In this document: in pieces, positions 7,865 through 16,318 of the stretch
Layout: the number at the start of each line of letters is the position of its first letter
Position numbering within the stretch: position 1 is the first letter of the stretch
Assembly: GCF_017654485.1 (NCBI RefSeq)
Contig: NZ_CP061091.1
Location: forward strand, 1,935,501 to 1,999,500
Source: Roseomonas marmotae
Lineage (GTDB): Bacteria > Pseudomonadota > Alphaproteobacteria > Acetobacterales > Acetobacteraceae
Direction: 5' to 3'
DNA: 64,000 nucleotides
Program-made: the position numbers and the translations under genes
The notes under the pieces: model-generated
What the model was told of the DNA's origin: nothing
Database searches by the model: none
The model's input: the letters and a program-made list of their open reading frames with translations, nothing else

Positions 7865-9370
7865 ATGAAGAAAACGACTCTTGTGGCGCTGGTGCTTGGC
7901 GCCGGGCTTCTCTCCGCGACGGCCCAGGCCCAGAACCTGCGCATCGGCCTGCGGGAGGATCCGGATGTCCTGGACCCCACGCTGGCGCGCACCTTCGTCG
8001 GCCGCATCGTCTTTGCCAGCCTCTGCGACAAGCTCTTCGACATCGACGACAAGCTGCGGATCGTGCCCCAGCTGGCCACCGGCTATAGCTGGGAGGATCC
8101 GAAGACGCTACGGATCACGCTCCGCGACGGCGTGATCTTCCACGACGGCGAGAAGATGGACGCCGAGGCGGTGAAGTATACGCTGAACCGGCACCTGACC
8201 CTCTCCGGCAGCTTCCGCCGCGGCGAGATCGGCACGCTGGAGCGTATCGAGGTGGTGGACCCGCTGACGCTGCGCCTGCACCTGTCGGCACCTTCCGCGC
8301 CCTTCCTCTCCCAGCTGACCGACCGTGCCGGCATGATCGTCAGCCCCAAGGCGGCGGAGGCGGCGGGCAAGGATTTCGGCCTCAGGCCCGTCTGCGCCGG
8401 CCCCTTCCGGCTGGCGGAGCGCGTGGCGCAGGACCGGATCGTGGTGGAGAAGTTCCCGCAATACTGGGATGCCGGCCGCATCCACATCAACCGCATCACC
8501 TACCTGCCAATCCCCGACAGTTCCGTGCGGCTGGCCAATTTGCAATCGGGGTCCCTCGATGTCGTGGAGATCGCGCCGAGCGACTTCAACAGCATCAAGA
8601 ACAACCGCAACATCAAGACCATCCTGCGGGACGACCTGGGCTACCAGAGCATCGTCTACAACATCGGCAATGGCGCTCGCGCCAAGACGCCCATCGGCAG
8701 CGACCCGCGCATCCGCAAGGCCTTCGAGCTGGCGATCGACCGCGAGGCGCTGAACCAGGTGGTCTTCGAGGGGCTGATGACGCCGACGGCCCAGCCCGTG
8801 CCCCCCGCCAGCCCCTTCCATGACACCGAGTTCAAGCCGGAGCCGCGCAACGTGGCGCGTGCCCAGGCCCTGCTGAAGGAAGCCGGCGTCACCCTGCCGT
8901 TGCAGGTGGAGATGACCGTGCCGACCAACCCCGAGCTGCGCCAGGCGGCCGAGGTGATCCAGGCCATGCTGAAGGAGGCCGGGATCGAGCTGAGGATCGC
9001 CACCCAGGAATTCGCTTCCTCCCTGCAGGCGGCGCAGCGGGGCGATTTCGAGACCTATCTCTCCGCCTGGTCCGGCCGCCCCGATCCGGACGGCAATGTC
9101 TGGACCTTCATGCATACCAAGGGCGGCAACAATGACGGCCGCTACAGCAGCCCCGAGGTGGACAAGCTGCTGGACGACGCCCGCGCCGAGAATGACGAGG
9201 AGAAGCGGCGGGCGATCTATTCCCAGATCTATCAGGTGGCCCTGAAGCAGGACCACATGCGGACCTATCTTTGGCACCGCAAGATCATCCAGGCGTACAA
9301 CGCCAAGCTCCAGGGCTTCGCCCTGCTGCCCGACGGCATCATCCGCCCACAGGACATGAAGTTGAACTGA
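7865..9370 (+). CDS. ABC transporter substrate-binding protein, peptide/nickel family (SBP_bac_5)
   Basis: The 501-residue periplasmic binding protein has a clear Sec signal peptide (MKKTT, hydrophobic core, cleavage after AQA). It carries the family segments: LREDPDVLDPTLARTFVGR near the N terminus, WEDPKTLRITLRDGVIFHDGEKMDA (positions about 78-102), and GRPDPDGNVWTFMHTKGGNNDGRY late. Such proteins deliver oligopeptides, glutathione or similar compounds to a DppBC-type channel. The open frame runs far upstream, but ATG 7865 begins the signal peptide. Two permease genes follow at 4 nt and by overlap, forming one operon. Confidence 0.9.
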   Translation: MKKTTLVALVLGAGLLSATAQAQNLRIGLREDPDVLDPTLARTFVGRIVFASLCDKLFDIDDKLRIVPQLATGYSWEDPKTLRITLRDGVIFHDGEKMDAEAVKYTLNRHLTLSGSFRRGEIGTLERIEVVDPLTLRLHLSAPSAPFLSQLTDRAGMIVSPKAAEAAGKDFGLRPVCAGPFRLAERVAQDRIVVEKFPQYWDAGRIHINRITYLPIPDSSVRLANLQSGSLDVVEIAPSDFNSIKNNRNIKTILRDDLGYQSIVYNIGNGARAKTPIGSDPRIRKAFELAIDREALNQVVFEGLMTPTAQPVPPASPFHDTEFKPEPRNVARAQALLKEAGVTLPLQVEMTVPTNPELRQAAEVIQAMLKEAGIELRIATQEFASSLQAAQRGDFETYLSAWSGRPDPDGNVWTFMHTKGGNNDGRYSSPEVDKLLDDARAENDEEKRRAIYSQIYQVALKQDHMRTYLWHRKIIQAYNAKLQGFALLPDGIIRPQDMKLN

Positions 9371-9374
9371 CCCG

Positions 9375-10322
9375 ATGGCGCGTTGGCTTATCAGGCGGCT
9401 GGGGCAGATCATCCCCACGCTGCTGATCCTTTCCATCATGATCTTCGCCTTGCAGCAGCTGATGCCGGGCGACCCCGCTTTGATCCTGGCCGGCGAGGAG
9501 CGGGGAGACCCCGAGGTGCTGGCCCAGATCCGCGCCGAGCTGATGCTCGACCAGCCGATCTGGCGGCAGTACCTGGCCTGGCTGGGCCGGGTGCTGGTGG
9601 GTGACTTCGGCTTCTCCTGGCGCATCCGCCTGCCGGTCGCCCAGCTGATCCTGGAGAAGCTGCCGGTGACGCTGCAACTGGGCGTCATGGCCTTCATCAT
9701 CGCCGTGATCATCGGCGTGCCGCTGGGTGTCGTCTCGGCCGTGTGGCGGGACAAGCCCGCGGACTGGGCTGCCAATGGCGTGGCGCTGGCCGGTATCTCC
9801 ACGCCGAATTTCTGGCTGGGGATCATGATGATCCTGCTTTTCAGCGTGAATCTCGGCTGGCTGCCGCCCTCGGGCTACGTGCCGCTGACGGAGGACTGGA
9901 AGCAGTCGCTGGCCACCACCATTATGCCGGCCATCGTGCTGGGCACCGGCGTCGCGGGGGTGCTGATGCGCCATACCCGCGCCGCCATGCTCTCCGCGCT
10001 CAGCCAGGACTATGTGCGTACCGCCCGCGCCAAGGGCGTGGCGCCGGTCTGGGTGATCCTGACCCATGCCCTCCGGAACGCGCTGATCCCGGTGGTGACG
10101 CTGGGCACCATCGAGCTGGGCCGCCTGCTGGCCGGCGCGGTGCTGACCGAGCAGATCTTCACGATCCCGGGCTTCGGGAAGCTCATCGTCGATGCGGTCT
10201 TCAATCGTGACTATCCGGTGGTGCAGGGCGTGGTGCTGGCCACGGCGCTGATCTTCGTCCTGCTCTCCCTTCTGGCGGATCTGCTCTACATGGCCATCAA
10301 TCCCCGGCTGCGCGCGTCATGA
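9375..10322 (+). CDS. ABC transporter permease, DppB family
   Basis: The 315-residue inner-membrane protein has six predicted membrane spans. N-terminal MARWLIRRLGQIIPTLLILS and the periplasmic LMPGDPALILAGEE (the 'GDP' loop of DppB/OppB) identify the B-type permease. The EAA-like loop HTRAAMLSALSQDYVRTARAKG contacts the ATPase, and the end FTIPGFGKLIVDAVFNRDYPVVQG is also conserved. It starts 4 nt after the binding-protein gene and overlaps the next permease by 4 nt (ATGA), so expression is coupled. No ATPase gene is nearby. Confidence 0.92.
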   Translation: MARWLIRRLGQIIPTLLILSIMIFALQQLMPGDPALILAGEERGDPEVLAQIRAELMLDQPIWRQYLAWLGRVLVGDFGFSWRIRLPVAQLILEKLPVTLQLGVMAFIIAVIIGVPLGVVSAVWRDKPADWAANGVALAGISTPNFWLGIMMILLFSVNLGWLPPSGYVPLTEDWKQSLATTIMPAIVLGTGVAGVLMRHTRAAMLSALSQDYVRTARAKGVAPVWVILTHALRNALIPVVTLGTIELGRLLAGAVLTEQIFTIPGFGKLIVDAVFNRDYPVVQGVVLATALIFVLLSLLADLLYMAINPRLRAS

Positions 10323-11197
10323 GTGCCACGACCGTCGTTGCCGAGAGCCGCTTCCAGAGCCCGGGCTGGCGCGCCGCGCGGCGCTTCGCCCGGCACCGGC
10401 TCGCCATGCTGGGGATGGCCGTCGTCGTCATCTTCGTCGCCATCGCGCTGCTGGCGCCCTGGGTCGCGCCCTACGACCCCATCGCCACCTCCTGGACCAA
10501 CATCCGCAAGCCGCCATCCGCGCTGCACTGGTTCGGCACGGATGAGAATGGGCGCGATGTCTTCTCCCGCGTCGTCTGGGGCGCGCGGGCCTCTCTGATG
10601 GCGGGCGTGATCTCCGTCTTCGCCGCCAGTTGCTTCGGCGTGCCGCTGGGGCTGCTGGCGGGCATGGCCGGGGGGTGGGTGGATGCGCTGATCTCCCGTA
10701 TCGCCGATTCCATGCTCTCCGTGCCCTTCCTGATCCTGGCCATCGCGCTCGCCGCCTTCCTGGGCCCGGCGCTGGAGAATGCGATGCTGGCCATCGCCAT
10801 CTCCGCCACGCCGATCTTCGTGCGCCTCGCGCGTGGCATGGCGCTGGATGCCAGGAATTCGGAATGGGTGGATGCGTCCCGCGCCATCGGCAACCCGCCC
10901 TTCGTCACGGCGCTGCGGCATGTGCTGCCGAATATCCTGGCGCCGCTGCTGGTGCAGGCGACGCTGGCCATCGCCGAGGCCATCATCGCCGAGGCCTCGC
11001 TCTCCTTCCTCGGTCTCGGGCAGCAGCCGCCGAACCCCTCCTGGGGCTCGATGCTGAACGGGGCGCAGCGCTTCCTGACCCAGGCGCCCTGGATGTCGAT
11101 CTATCCGGGCATCGCCATCTTCCTGGTGGTGCTGGCCTTCAACCTGGTGGGCGACGGGCTGCGGGACGCGCTGGACCCACGCAGCGAGACCCGCTGA
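10319..11197 (+). CDS. ABC transporter permease, DppC family
   Basis: The 292-residue permease pairs with the preceding DppB-type protein. It has the N-terminal segment before the first span (RRFARHRLAMLGM), the HWFGTDENGRDVFSRVVWGAR motif typical of DppC/OppC, and an EAA-like loop RGMALDARNSEWVDASRAIG. The FLGLGQQPPNPSWGSML segment follows. It overlaps the upstream gene by 4 nt. Normally dppD and dppF ATPase genes would come next, but a TPR protein with its own start follows 48 nt later, so the transporter must borrow ATPases encoded elsewhere. Confidence 0.92.
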   Translation: MSATTVVAESRFQSPGWRAARRFARHRLAMLGMAVVVIFVAIALLAPWVAPYDPIATSWTNIRKPPSALHWFGTDENGRDVFSRVVWGARASLMAGVISVFAASCFGVPLGLLAGMAGGWVDALISRIADSMLSVPFLILAIALAAFLGPALENAMLAIAISATPIFVRLARGMALDARNSEWVDASRAIGNPPFVTALRHVLPNILAPLLVQATLAIAEAIIAEASLSFLGLGQQPPNPSWGSMLNGAQRFLTQAPWMSIYPGIAIFLVVLAFNLVGDGLRDALDPRSETR

Positions 11198-11245
11198 CAC
11201 GGAATTTCCTTGCGCCCGGCGCGCAGGGGCCCAACCTTTGGGTCC

Positions 11246-11818
11246 ATGCGCGCTGGATTATTTCTGATGGCCGTCCTGGCCTGCACGCCGCCCCTGCTGG
11301 CGGCGGCGCAGCCGGCACCCCCTGGCGCCACGGCCCGCAAGGCGGAGCTGGACCGCCTCTTCGCCGCACTCGCGGCCGCGCCGGATGAGATCGCGGCCGC
11401 GGCGCTGGAAGCACGCATCCGCGGCCTCTGGATGCAGCAGGCCTCGCCAGCCGTGACGCTGCTGATGCATCGCGGCCAGCGCAACCTGGAAACCGAGGCC
11501 AATGAGGACGCGGTGGAGGATTTCGACGCCGCGCTGATCCTGCAGCCCGACTATGCCGATGCCTGGCTGCTGCGCGCCATCGGCCTCAATGCCCTGGGCG
11601 ACACCGTCGGCGCCGTGAAGGACGTGCAGCAGGCCCTGGTGCTGGAGCCCCGGCGCTTCGATGCCCTGGCGCTGCTCTCCCGCCTGCGGGAGCAGGAGGG
11701 AGATCTGCGCGGCGCTCTCCTGAGCTGGGAGGCCGCGCTGAAGATCCACCCGAAGATGGATAATGGCGAGGAACGGCAGCGCGAGCTGCGCCGCCGTGTC
11801 GAGGGACAGCCGACCTAG
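11246..11818 (+). CDS. exported tetratricopeptide-repeat protein
   Basis: The 190-residue protein begins with a Sec signal peptide (MRAGLFLMAVLACTPPLLAAAQ). About four degenerate TPR helices follow, for example RNLETEANEDAVEDFDAAL, PDYADAWLLRAIGLNALGD and PRRFDALALLSRLREQEGD. TPR proteins of this size act as periplasmic protein-interaction modules; no enzymatic motif is seen. ATG 11246 is chosen over the frame start at 11210 because it begins the signal peptide. It is 48 nt after the importer operon and ends 7 nt from the convergent pyruvate kinase gene. Confidence 0.75.
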   Translation: MRAGLFLMAVLACTPPLLAAAQPAPPGATARKAELDRLFAALAAAPDEIAAAALEARIRGLWMQQASPAVTLLMHRGQRNLETEANEDAVEDFDAALILQPDYADAWLLRAIGLNALGDTVGAVKDVQQALVLEPRRFDALALLSRLREQEGDLRGALLSWEAALKIHPKMDNGEERQRELRRRVEGQPT

Positions 11819-11825
11819 GCGCGCG

Positions 11826-13259
11826 CTACTTCAGCGCCGCCACCCGCAGCGCATTGGTCGTGCCGGGGGTGCCGAAGGGTACCCCGGCTGTCACCACGAT
11901 CTCATCCCCGCTTTCGGCGAAGCCTTCCAGCGCGGCTGCGCGGACGGCCTTGGTGACCATGTCCGTCATGCTGTTCGGCTCCTGCGAGGTCATGGGGTGC
12001 ACGCCCCAGACCACCGCCATGCGCCGCGCCACGGCTTCGCTGCTGGTCAGGCCCAGGATCGGGCTGCCCGGCCGCTCCCGCGCCACGCGCAGCGTGGTGG
12101 AGCCGGTGGCGGAGAAGGTGGCGATGACCTTGGCGTCGATCGTCTCCGCCACCTGCCGCGCCGCGGTGGAAATGGCGCCGGCCGAGGTCTTCAATGGCGC
12201 GGGCCGCGCCGCGTCGGTCAGCTGCCGCCAGCCGCTGTCCTGCTCCACGCGGGAGAGGATGCGGTCCATCATGTTCACGGCCTCGAAGGGGTATTGCCCC
12301 GCCGCGGTCTCGGCCGAAAGCATCACCGCGTCGGCGCCGTCGAAGACCGCCGTGGCGACGTCCGAGGCCTCGGCGCGGGTGGGGGAGGGCGCGCTGATCA
12401 TGCTCTCCAGCATCTGCGTGGCCACCACCACGGGCTTGCCCAGCTCCCGCGCCGCGCGGACCATGCGCTTCTGGATCAGCGGCACTTCCTCGGGCGGCAT
12501 CTCCACGCCCAGGTCGCCGCGCGCCACCATGACGGCATCGGCCAGCGCCAGGATGCCGTCGAGATTCTCGACCGCCTGGGGCTTCTCCATCTTCACCATC
12601 ACCCAGGCGCGGCCATCGGCGATGGCCTGGGTCTCCGCCACGTCCTCCGGCCGCTGCACGAAGGAGAGGCCGATATACTCGATGCCCAGCGGCAGCACGA
12701 AGTCGAGGTCCGCGCGGTCCTTTTCCGTCAGCGCGGGGATGTTCAGCGCCACATCCGGCACGTTCACGCCCTTGCGGTCCGACAGCGCGCCGCCGACCAG
12801 GATCTCGGTCTCCAGGTGGTCGTCGCGCTTGTGCACCACGCGCAGGCGCAGCTTGCCGTCATCCAGCAGCAGCGTGGTGCCGATGCGCGCGGCCTCGATG
12901 ATCTCGGGGTGCGGCAGCTGCACCCGGCGCACGTCGCCGGGCGTCGCGCTCATGTCGAGGCGGAAGCTCTGCCCGGCCTGCAACTGCACCCGCCCGGCCT
13001 GGAAGCGCCCGACCCGAAGCTTCGGGCCCTGCACATCGGCCAGGATGCCGATGGGCCGCCCCACCTTCTTCTCCAGCGCCCGGATGATGCTGATGCGGGC
13101 CGCGTGGTCCTCATGGCTGCCATGGCTGAAGTTCAGCCGGAAGACATCGGCGCCGGTGCGGTAGAGCCGCTCGATCACCTCGGGCGTGGAGCTTGCCGGA
13201 CCCAGCGTGGCGACGATCTTGGTGCGGCGACGGCGACGGAGCGGAATGCGCGGGGGCAA
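11826..13259 (-). CDS. pyk: pyruvate kinase
   Basis: The 477-residue cytoplasmic enzyme converts phosphoenolpyruvate and ADP to pyruvate and ATP. Diagnostic segments are TKIVATLGPASS, FRLNFSHGSHEDH (active-site Arg), the metal and phosphate site MVKMEKPQAVENLDGIL, MVARGDLGVEMP, VATQMLESM and SAETAAGQYP. The start appears to be TTG at 13259: no ATG or GTG precedes the conserved core, and AAAAGGGA lies 6-7 nt upstream. It is 17 nt downstream of a glycerate 2-kinase gene on the same strand. That enzyme makes 2-phosphoglycerate, two steps from this enzyme's substrate, so the pair resembles ttuD-ttuE of tartrate/glycerate utilisation. Confidence 0.95.
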   Translation of the reverse strand: MPPRIPLRRRRRTKIVATLGPASSTPEVIERLYRTGADVFRLNFSHGSHEDHAARISIIRALEKKVGRPIGILADVQGPKLRVGRFQAGRVQLQAGQSFRLDMSATPGDVRRVQLPHPEIIEAARIGTTLLLDDGKLRLRVVHKRDDHLETEILVGGALSDRKGVNVPDVALNIPALTEKDRADLDFVLPLGIEYIGLSFVQRPEDVAETQAIADGRAWVMVKMEKPQAVENLDGILALADAVMVARGDLGVEMPPEEVPLIQKRMVRAARELGKPVVVATQMLESMISAPSPTRAEASDVATAVFDGADAVMLSAETAAGQYPFEAVNMMDRILSRVEQDSGWRQLTDAARPAPLKTSAGAISTAARQVAETIDAKVIATFSATGSTTLRVARERPGSPILGLTSSEAVARRMAVVWGVHPMTSQEPNSMTDMVTKAVRAAALEGFAESGDEIVVTAGVPFGTPGTTNALRVAALK

Positions 13260-13276
13260 GGCAGTATCCCTTTTAG

Positions 13277-14572
13277 CTACGCGGATGGGGCGATCAGAAC
13301 CAGGCGCAGATCGTTCACGTTGGTCAGCGTCGGCCCCGTATTGACGGTGTCGCCCAGGGTAGCGAAGAGCCCATAACTGTCGTGTGAAGACAAGGCCGCA
13401 TGGGCGTCCAGTCCGGCGGCACGGGCGCGGGCCAAGGTATCCGGGGTGGCGATGGCGCCGGCATTGTCCTCCGAACCATCGATACCGTCGGTGTCACCCA
13501 TCAGCGCCCAGATGCCCGCGGCGCCGCCCGTGGCCAGGGTAAAGCCCAGCAGGCATTCCGAGTTGCGGCCGCCGCGCCCGCCCTTGGGCGTGCCGGGGCG
13601 GATGGTCACCGTCGTCTCCCCGCCCGAGACCAGCAGGCAGGGGGCGGGCAGGGGGTGGCCATGGGCACGCACGCTGCGGGTGATGCCGGCCAGCACGGTG
13701 CCGACCACCGCCGCCTCGCCTTCCAGCGAATCACCGAGCAGGAGGGGCTGAAGGCCCATGGCGCGGGCTTCCTCGGCCACCGCTTCCATCGCCATCTGCG
13801 GGGCGGCGATCATGCGGAACTCGGCGCGGGCCAGGCGCGGATCACCGGGCTTGGGCGTCTCATCGGCCATGGCGGCCAGGTGCGCGGCCACGGCGGCCGG
13901 CGTCTCCACCTCATAGCGGGCGATGATGGCCTGGGCATCGGCGAAGCTGGTGGGGTCCGGCACGGTGGGGCCGGAGGCGATAACCGCCGGGTCGTCCCCC
14001 GGCACGTCGGAAATGGCCAGCGTGAACACCCGCGCCGGATGCGCCGCTGCCGCGAGCCGTCCACCCTTGATGGCGGAGAGGTGGCGGCGGACGCAGTTCA
14101 TCTCCTGGATGCTGGCGCCCGAGGCCAGCAGGGCGCGGTTGACGGCCTGCTTGTCCTCCAGCGTCAGCCCGCCATCGGGCAGGGCCATCAGCGCCGAGCC
14201 GCCCCCGGAGATCAGCGCGAGGACGAGGTCATCCTCGCCCAGGCCCTGCACCAGGGAGAGGATGCGCCGCGCCGCCGCCTCGCCGGCCGCGTCGGGCACG
14301 GGGTGGCTGGCCTCGACTGTCTCGATCCGGCTGGTGGGCACGGCATGGTCATAGCGGGTCACGACGAGGCCGGAGAGATCGGCATCGGGCCAGGCGGCCT
14401 CGACCGCCGCCGCCATGACGGAGGCCGATTTGCCGGCGCCCACCACCATGACGCGGCCGCGTGGCCGCTCAGGCAGGTGCCGGGCCAGGATGGTGCGGGG
14501 ATCGGCTGCGCGGATGCCGGTCTCGAAGAGGCGCCGTAGGGCGGCCCTCGCGCTGGTATCGTCCCAGGTCAT
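13277..14572 (-). CDS. ttuD: glycerate 2-kinase (MOFRL family, TtuD/GckA type)
   Basis: The 431-residue enzyme phosphorylates D-glycerate to 2-phosphoglycerate; older annotations call the family hydroxypyruvate reductase. Seen in the sequence are VVGAGKSASVMAAAVE near residue 40, the ALISGGGSALMALPDGGLTLEDKQAVNRALLA core, and the C-terminal MOFRL region LVSGGETTV followed by GRGGRNSE and DTDGIDGSEDNAGA. ATG 14572 is chosen over 14611 because it has GGGGGAGA upstream and gives the usual N terminus (SARAALRRLFETGIRAADP). It is the first gene of a likely two-gene operon with pyruvate kinase. Confidence 0.9.
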   Translation of the reverse strand: MTWDDTSARAALRRLFETGIRAADPRTILARHLPERPRGRVMVVGAGKSASVMAAAVEAAWPDADLSGLVVTRYDHAVPTSRIETVEASHPVPDAAGEAAARRILSLVQGLGEDDLVLALISGGGSALMALPDGGLTLEDKQAVNRALLASGASIQEMNCVRRHLSAIKGGRLAAAAHPARVFTLAISDVPGDDPAVIASGPTVPDPTSFADAQAIIARYEVETPAAVAAHLAAMADETPKPGDPRLARAEFRMIAAPQMAMEAVAEEARAMGLQPLLLGDSLEGEAAVVGTVLAGITRSVRAHGHPLPAPCLLVSGGETTVTIRPGTPKGGRGGRNSECLLGFTLATGGAAGIWALMGDTDGIDGSEDNAGAIATPDTLARARAAGLDAHAALSSHDSYGLFATLGDTVNTGPTLTNVNDLRLVLIAPSA

Positions 14573-14708
14573 CTCGACTGCTTCTCCCCCCGTCTGCCGG
14601 AGCCGCCGCATCTTGGCCCGCCCGGGAGTGAGGCGGAAGGTGGGTCAGGTCAAGCCGGAGCGGCGCAGGGGTGCCATTGCCAGAAAGGCGGGCTGCCGCC
14701 GGGCATGG

Positions 14709-14730
14709 AAAAGGGACCCGGAGGCCCCTT
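14709..14730 (-). terminator. Rho-independent-like terminator after ilvE
   Basis: Read on the minus strand, AAGGG (+GCC) pairs with (GGT) CCCTT around a short TCC-containing loop and is followed by TTTT (complement of AAAA at 14709-14712). It starts 27 nt beyond the ilvE stop codon. The stem is about 8 bp with one G-T pair. Confidence 0.5.
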
Positions 14731-14757
14731 CGCCACATCTTCCAGGATCGCGCCGGG

Positions 14758-15657
14758 TCAGGCGACCCGCCGGGCCACCTCGTCCGGGCTCATGCGCACC
14801 AGCGCCTCGTAATCCTTCAGCAGCGTCTCGGTGATCGTGCCGGGGGTATAGCTATGGTCGCCGATGGCGCGGACCGGCGTCACCTCGGCCGCGGTGCCGG
14901 CCAGGAAAACCTCGGTGGCGTCCTTCAGCTCATCCGCGCGGATGGTGCGCTCCACCACTTTCATCTGCCGGTTCTTCGCCAGCTTCATGACGGTGCGGCG
15001 GGTGATGCCGTCCAGGAAGCAGATGGGGGTCGGCGTATGCACCTCGCCATTGAAGACGAAGAAGGCATTGGCGCCGGTTGCCTCGGCCACGTCGCCCTTG
15101 AAATCGAGCATCAGCGCGTCGTCGAAGCCCTCGGCCTCGGCCTGATGCTTGGAGAGGGTGCCGATCATGTAGAGGCCGGCGGCCTTGCTGGCGGTCGGCG
15201 CGGTATCCGGCGCCGGGCGGCGCCACTGCGCCATGCCCAGGCGGACGCCCTTCATGCGGTTGTCGCCGAAGAGGTTCGGCCATGCCCAGGCGGCGATCGC
15301 CAGATGGATCTTGGTATGCTGGGCGGAAACCGCCAGCATCTCCGACCCGCGATAGGCGATAGGGCGCAGATAGGCATTGGTGAAGTTGTTCTTCTGCAGC
15401 ACCTCGATGCAGGCCGCATCGATTTCATCGGCAGTCCAGGGGATGTCGAAGCCCAGGATCTTGCCGGAGGCGATCAGGCGGTCCGTATGCTCGCGCAGCT
15501 TGAAGATATTGCCCTCATAGGCCCGTTCGCCTTCGAAGACGCCGCTGGCATAATGCAGGCCATGCGTCAGGACATGCAGCTTGGCATCGCGCCAGGGGAC
15601 CATCTCCCCGTCGAACCAGATCCAGCCGTCGCGGTCGTCAAAAGGAACCAAAGCCAT
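14758..15657 (-). CDS. ilvE: branched-chain amino acid aminotransferase
   Basis: The 299-residue PLP enzyme (fold type IV) makes valine, leucine and isoleucine from their keto acids. It has the N-terminal substrate loop HGLHYASGVFEGERAY, the PLP lysine in TASKAAGLYMIGTLSKHQ, LDFKGDVAEATGANAFFV and the PLP-phosphate segment FLDGITRRTVMKLA. The late FLAGTAAEVTPVRAIG is also conserved. The length is normal. It is divergent from a MarR regulator, and the 106-nt intergenic region contains a perfect inverted repeat that may control both genes. This gene order (ilvE beside a MarR/OmpR/kinase set) recurs in alphaproteobacteria. Confidence 0.93.
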   Translation of the reverse strand: MALVPFDDRDGWIWFDGEMVPWRDAKLHVLTHGLHYASGVFEGERAYEGNIFKLREHTDRLIASGKILGFDIPWTADEIDAACIEVLQKNNFTNAYLRPIAYRGSEMLAVSAQHTKIHLAIAAWAWPNLFGDNRMKGVRLGMAQWRRPAPDTAPTASKAAGLYMIGTLSKHQAEAEGFDDALMLDFKGDVAEATGANAFFVFNGEVHTPTPICFLDGITRRTVMKLAKNRQMKVVERTIRADELKDATEVFLAGTAAEVTPVRAIGDHSYTPGTITETLLKDYEALVRMSPDEVARRVA

Positions 15658-15683
15658 GTGTGCAATCCTTGGAAGCTTGTTCG

Positions 15684-15698
15684 CGCAATATCATTGCG
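15684..15698. promoter_or_regulatory. inverted repeat, probable MarR operator
   Basis: CGCAAT-ATC-ATTGCG is a perfect 6-bp inverted repeat with a 3-nt spacer in the divergent region between ilvE and the MarR gene. Size and position fit a MarR-type dimer site overlapping one or both promoters; the site is 27 nt from the ilvE start codon and 66 nt from the MarR start. Confidence 0.5.
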
Positions 15699-15763
15699 TG
15701 TAATGGGCATACGCTAGAACTCCATTCCCTTAAGTGTCAACGAAGCTGACCCAACAGGCGAGC

Positions 15764-16318
15764 ATGACAGCGATGCCGGAAGCGACAGACACCCTCCCCG
15801 GGGGCAACAAGCCCGTCGGCGCCGGCCGCCAGCTTCTCTTCCTGCGGGAGGAGGAGCTGCGCCTGGCGCAGAACCTGCTGTTCTTCGGCTACCGGGATTT
15901 CACCGCCGGCCCGGACGCTATCCTGGTGGATATGGGCATGGGCCGGGCCCATCATCGCGTGCTGCATTTCGTGGGCCGCCGTCCCGGCATCACGGTAGGG
16001 GAGCTGCTGACCATCCTCGGCATCACCAAGCAGTCGCTGGGCCGCGTGCTGAACCCCCTGATCGAGGAGGGTTATGTGATGCAGGTGCCCGGGCGAAACG
16101 ACCGGCGCCAGCGCCTGCTCTCCCTGACTCCCAAGGGCCAGGAGCTGGAGCGGCGGCTCTTCGAGCGGCAGCGGGAATGGCTGATGCGTGCCTATCGCGA
16201 GGCCGGTCCGGTGGCGGTGGAGGGCTTCCGCCGCGTCATGCGCGGATTGATGGGGCCGGAGGCGCGGGCACAGCTGGACCGGGCGCATCAGGCGCCCTCC
16301 CCGGAGAGCGCCGCCTGA
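15764..16318 (+). CDS. MarR family transcriptional regulator (PetP-like)
   Basis: The 184-residue winged-helix regulator has the MarR core: FVGRRPGITVGELLTILGITKQSLGRVLNPLIEEGYVMQVPG, the wing NDRRQRLLSLTPKGQELE, and long flanking helices. ATG 15764 is preferred over an upstream GTG at 15734, which has no ribosome site and sits close to promoter-like sequence. Its TGA shares one base with the ATG of the response-regulator gene, so the two are coupled. A MarR gene immediately before an OmpR-type regulator matches petP-petR of Rhodobacter capsulatus; the pet name is by resemblance only. Confidence 0.85.
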   Translation: MTAMPEATDTLPGGNKPVGAGRQLLFLREEELRLAQNLLFFGYRDFTAGPDAILVDMGMGRAHHRVLHFVGRRPGITVGELLTILGITKQSLGRVLNPLIEEGYVMQVPGRNDRRQRLLSLTPKGQELERRLFERQREWLMRAYREAGPVAVEGFRRVMRGLMGPEARAQLDRAHQAPSPESAA

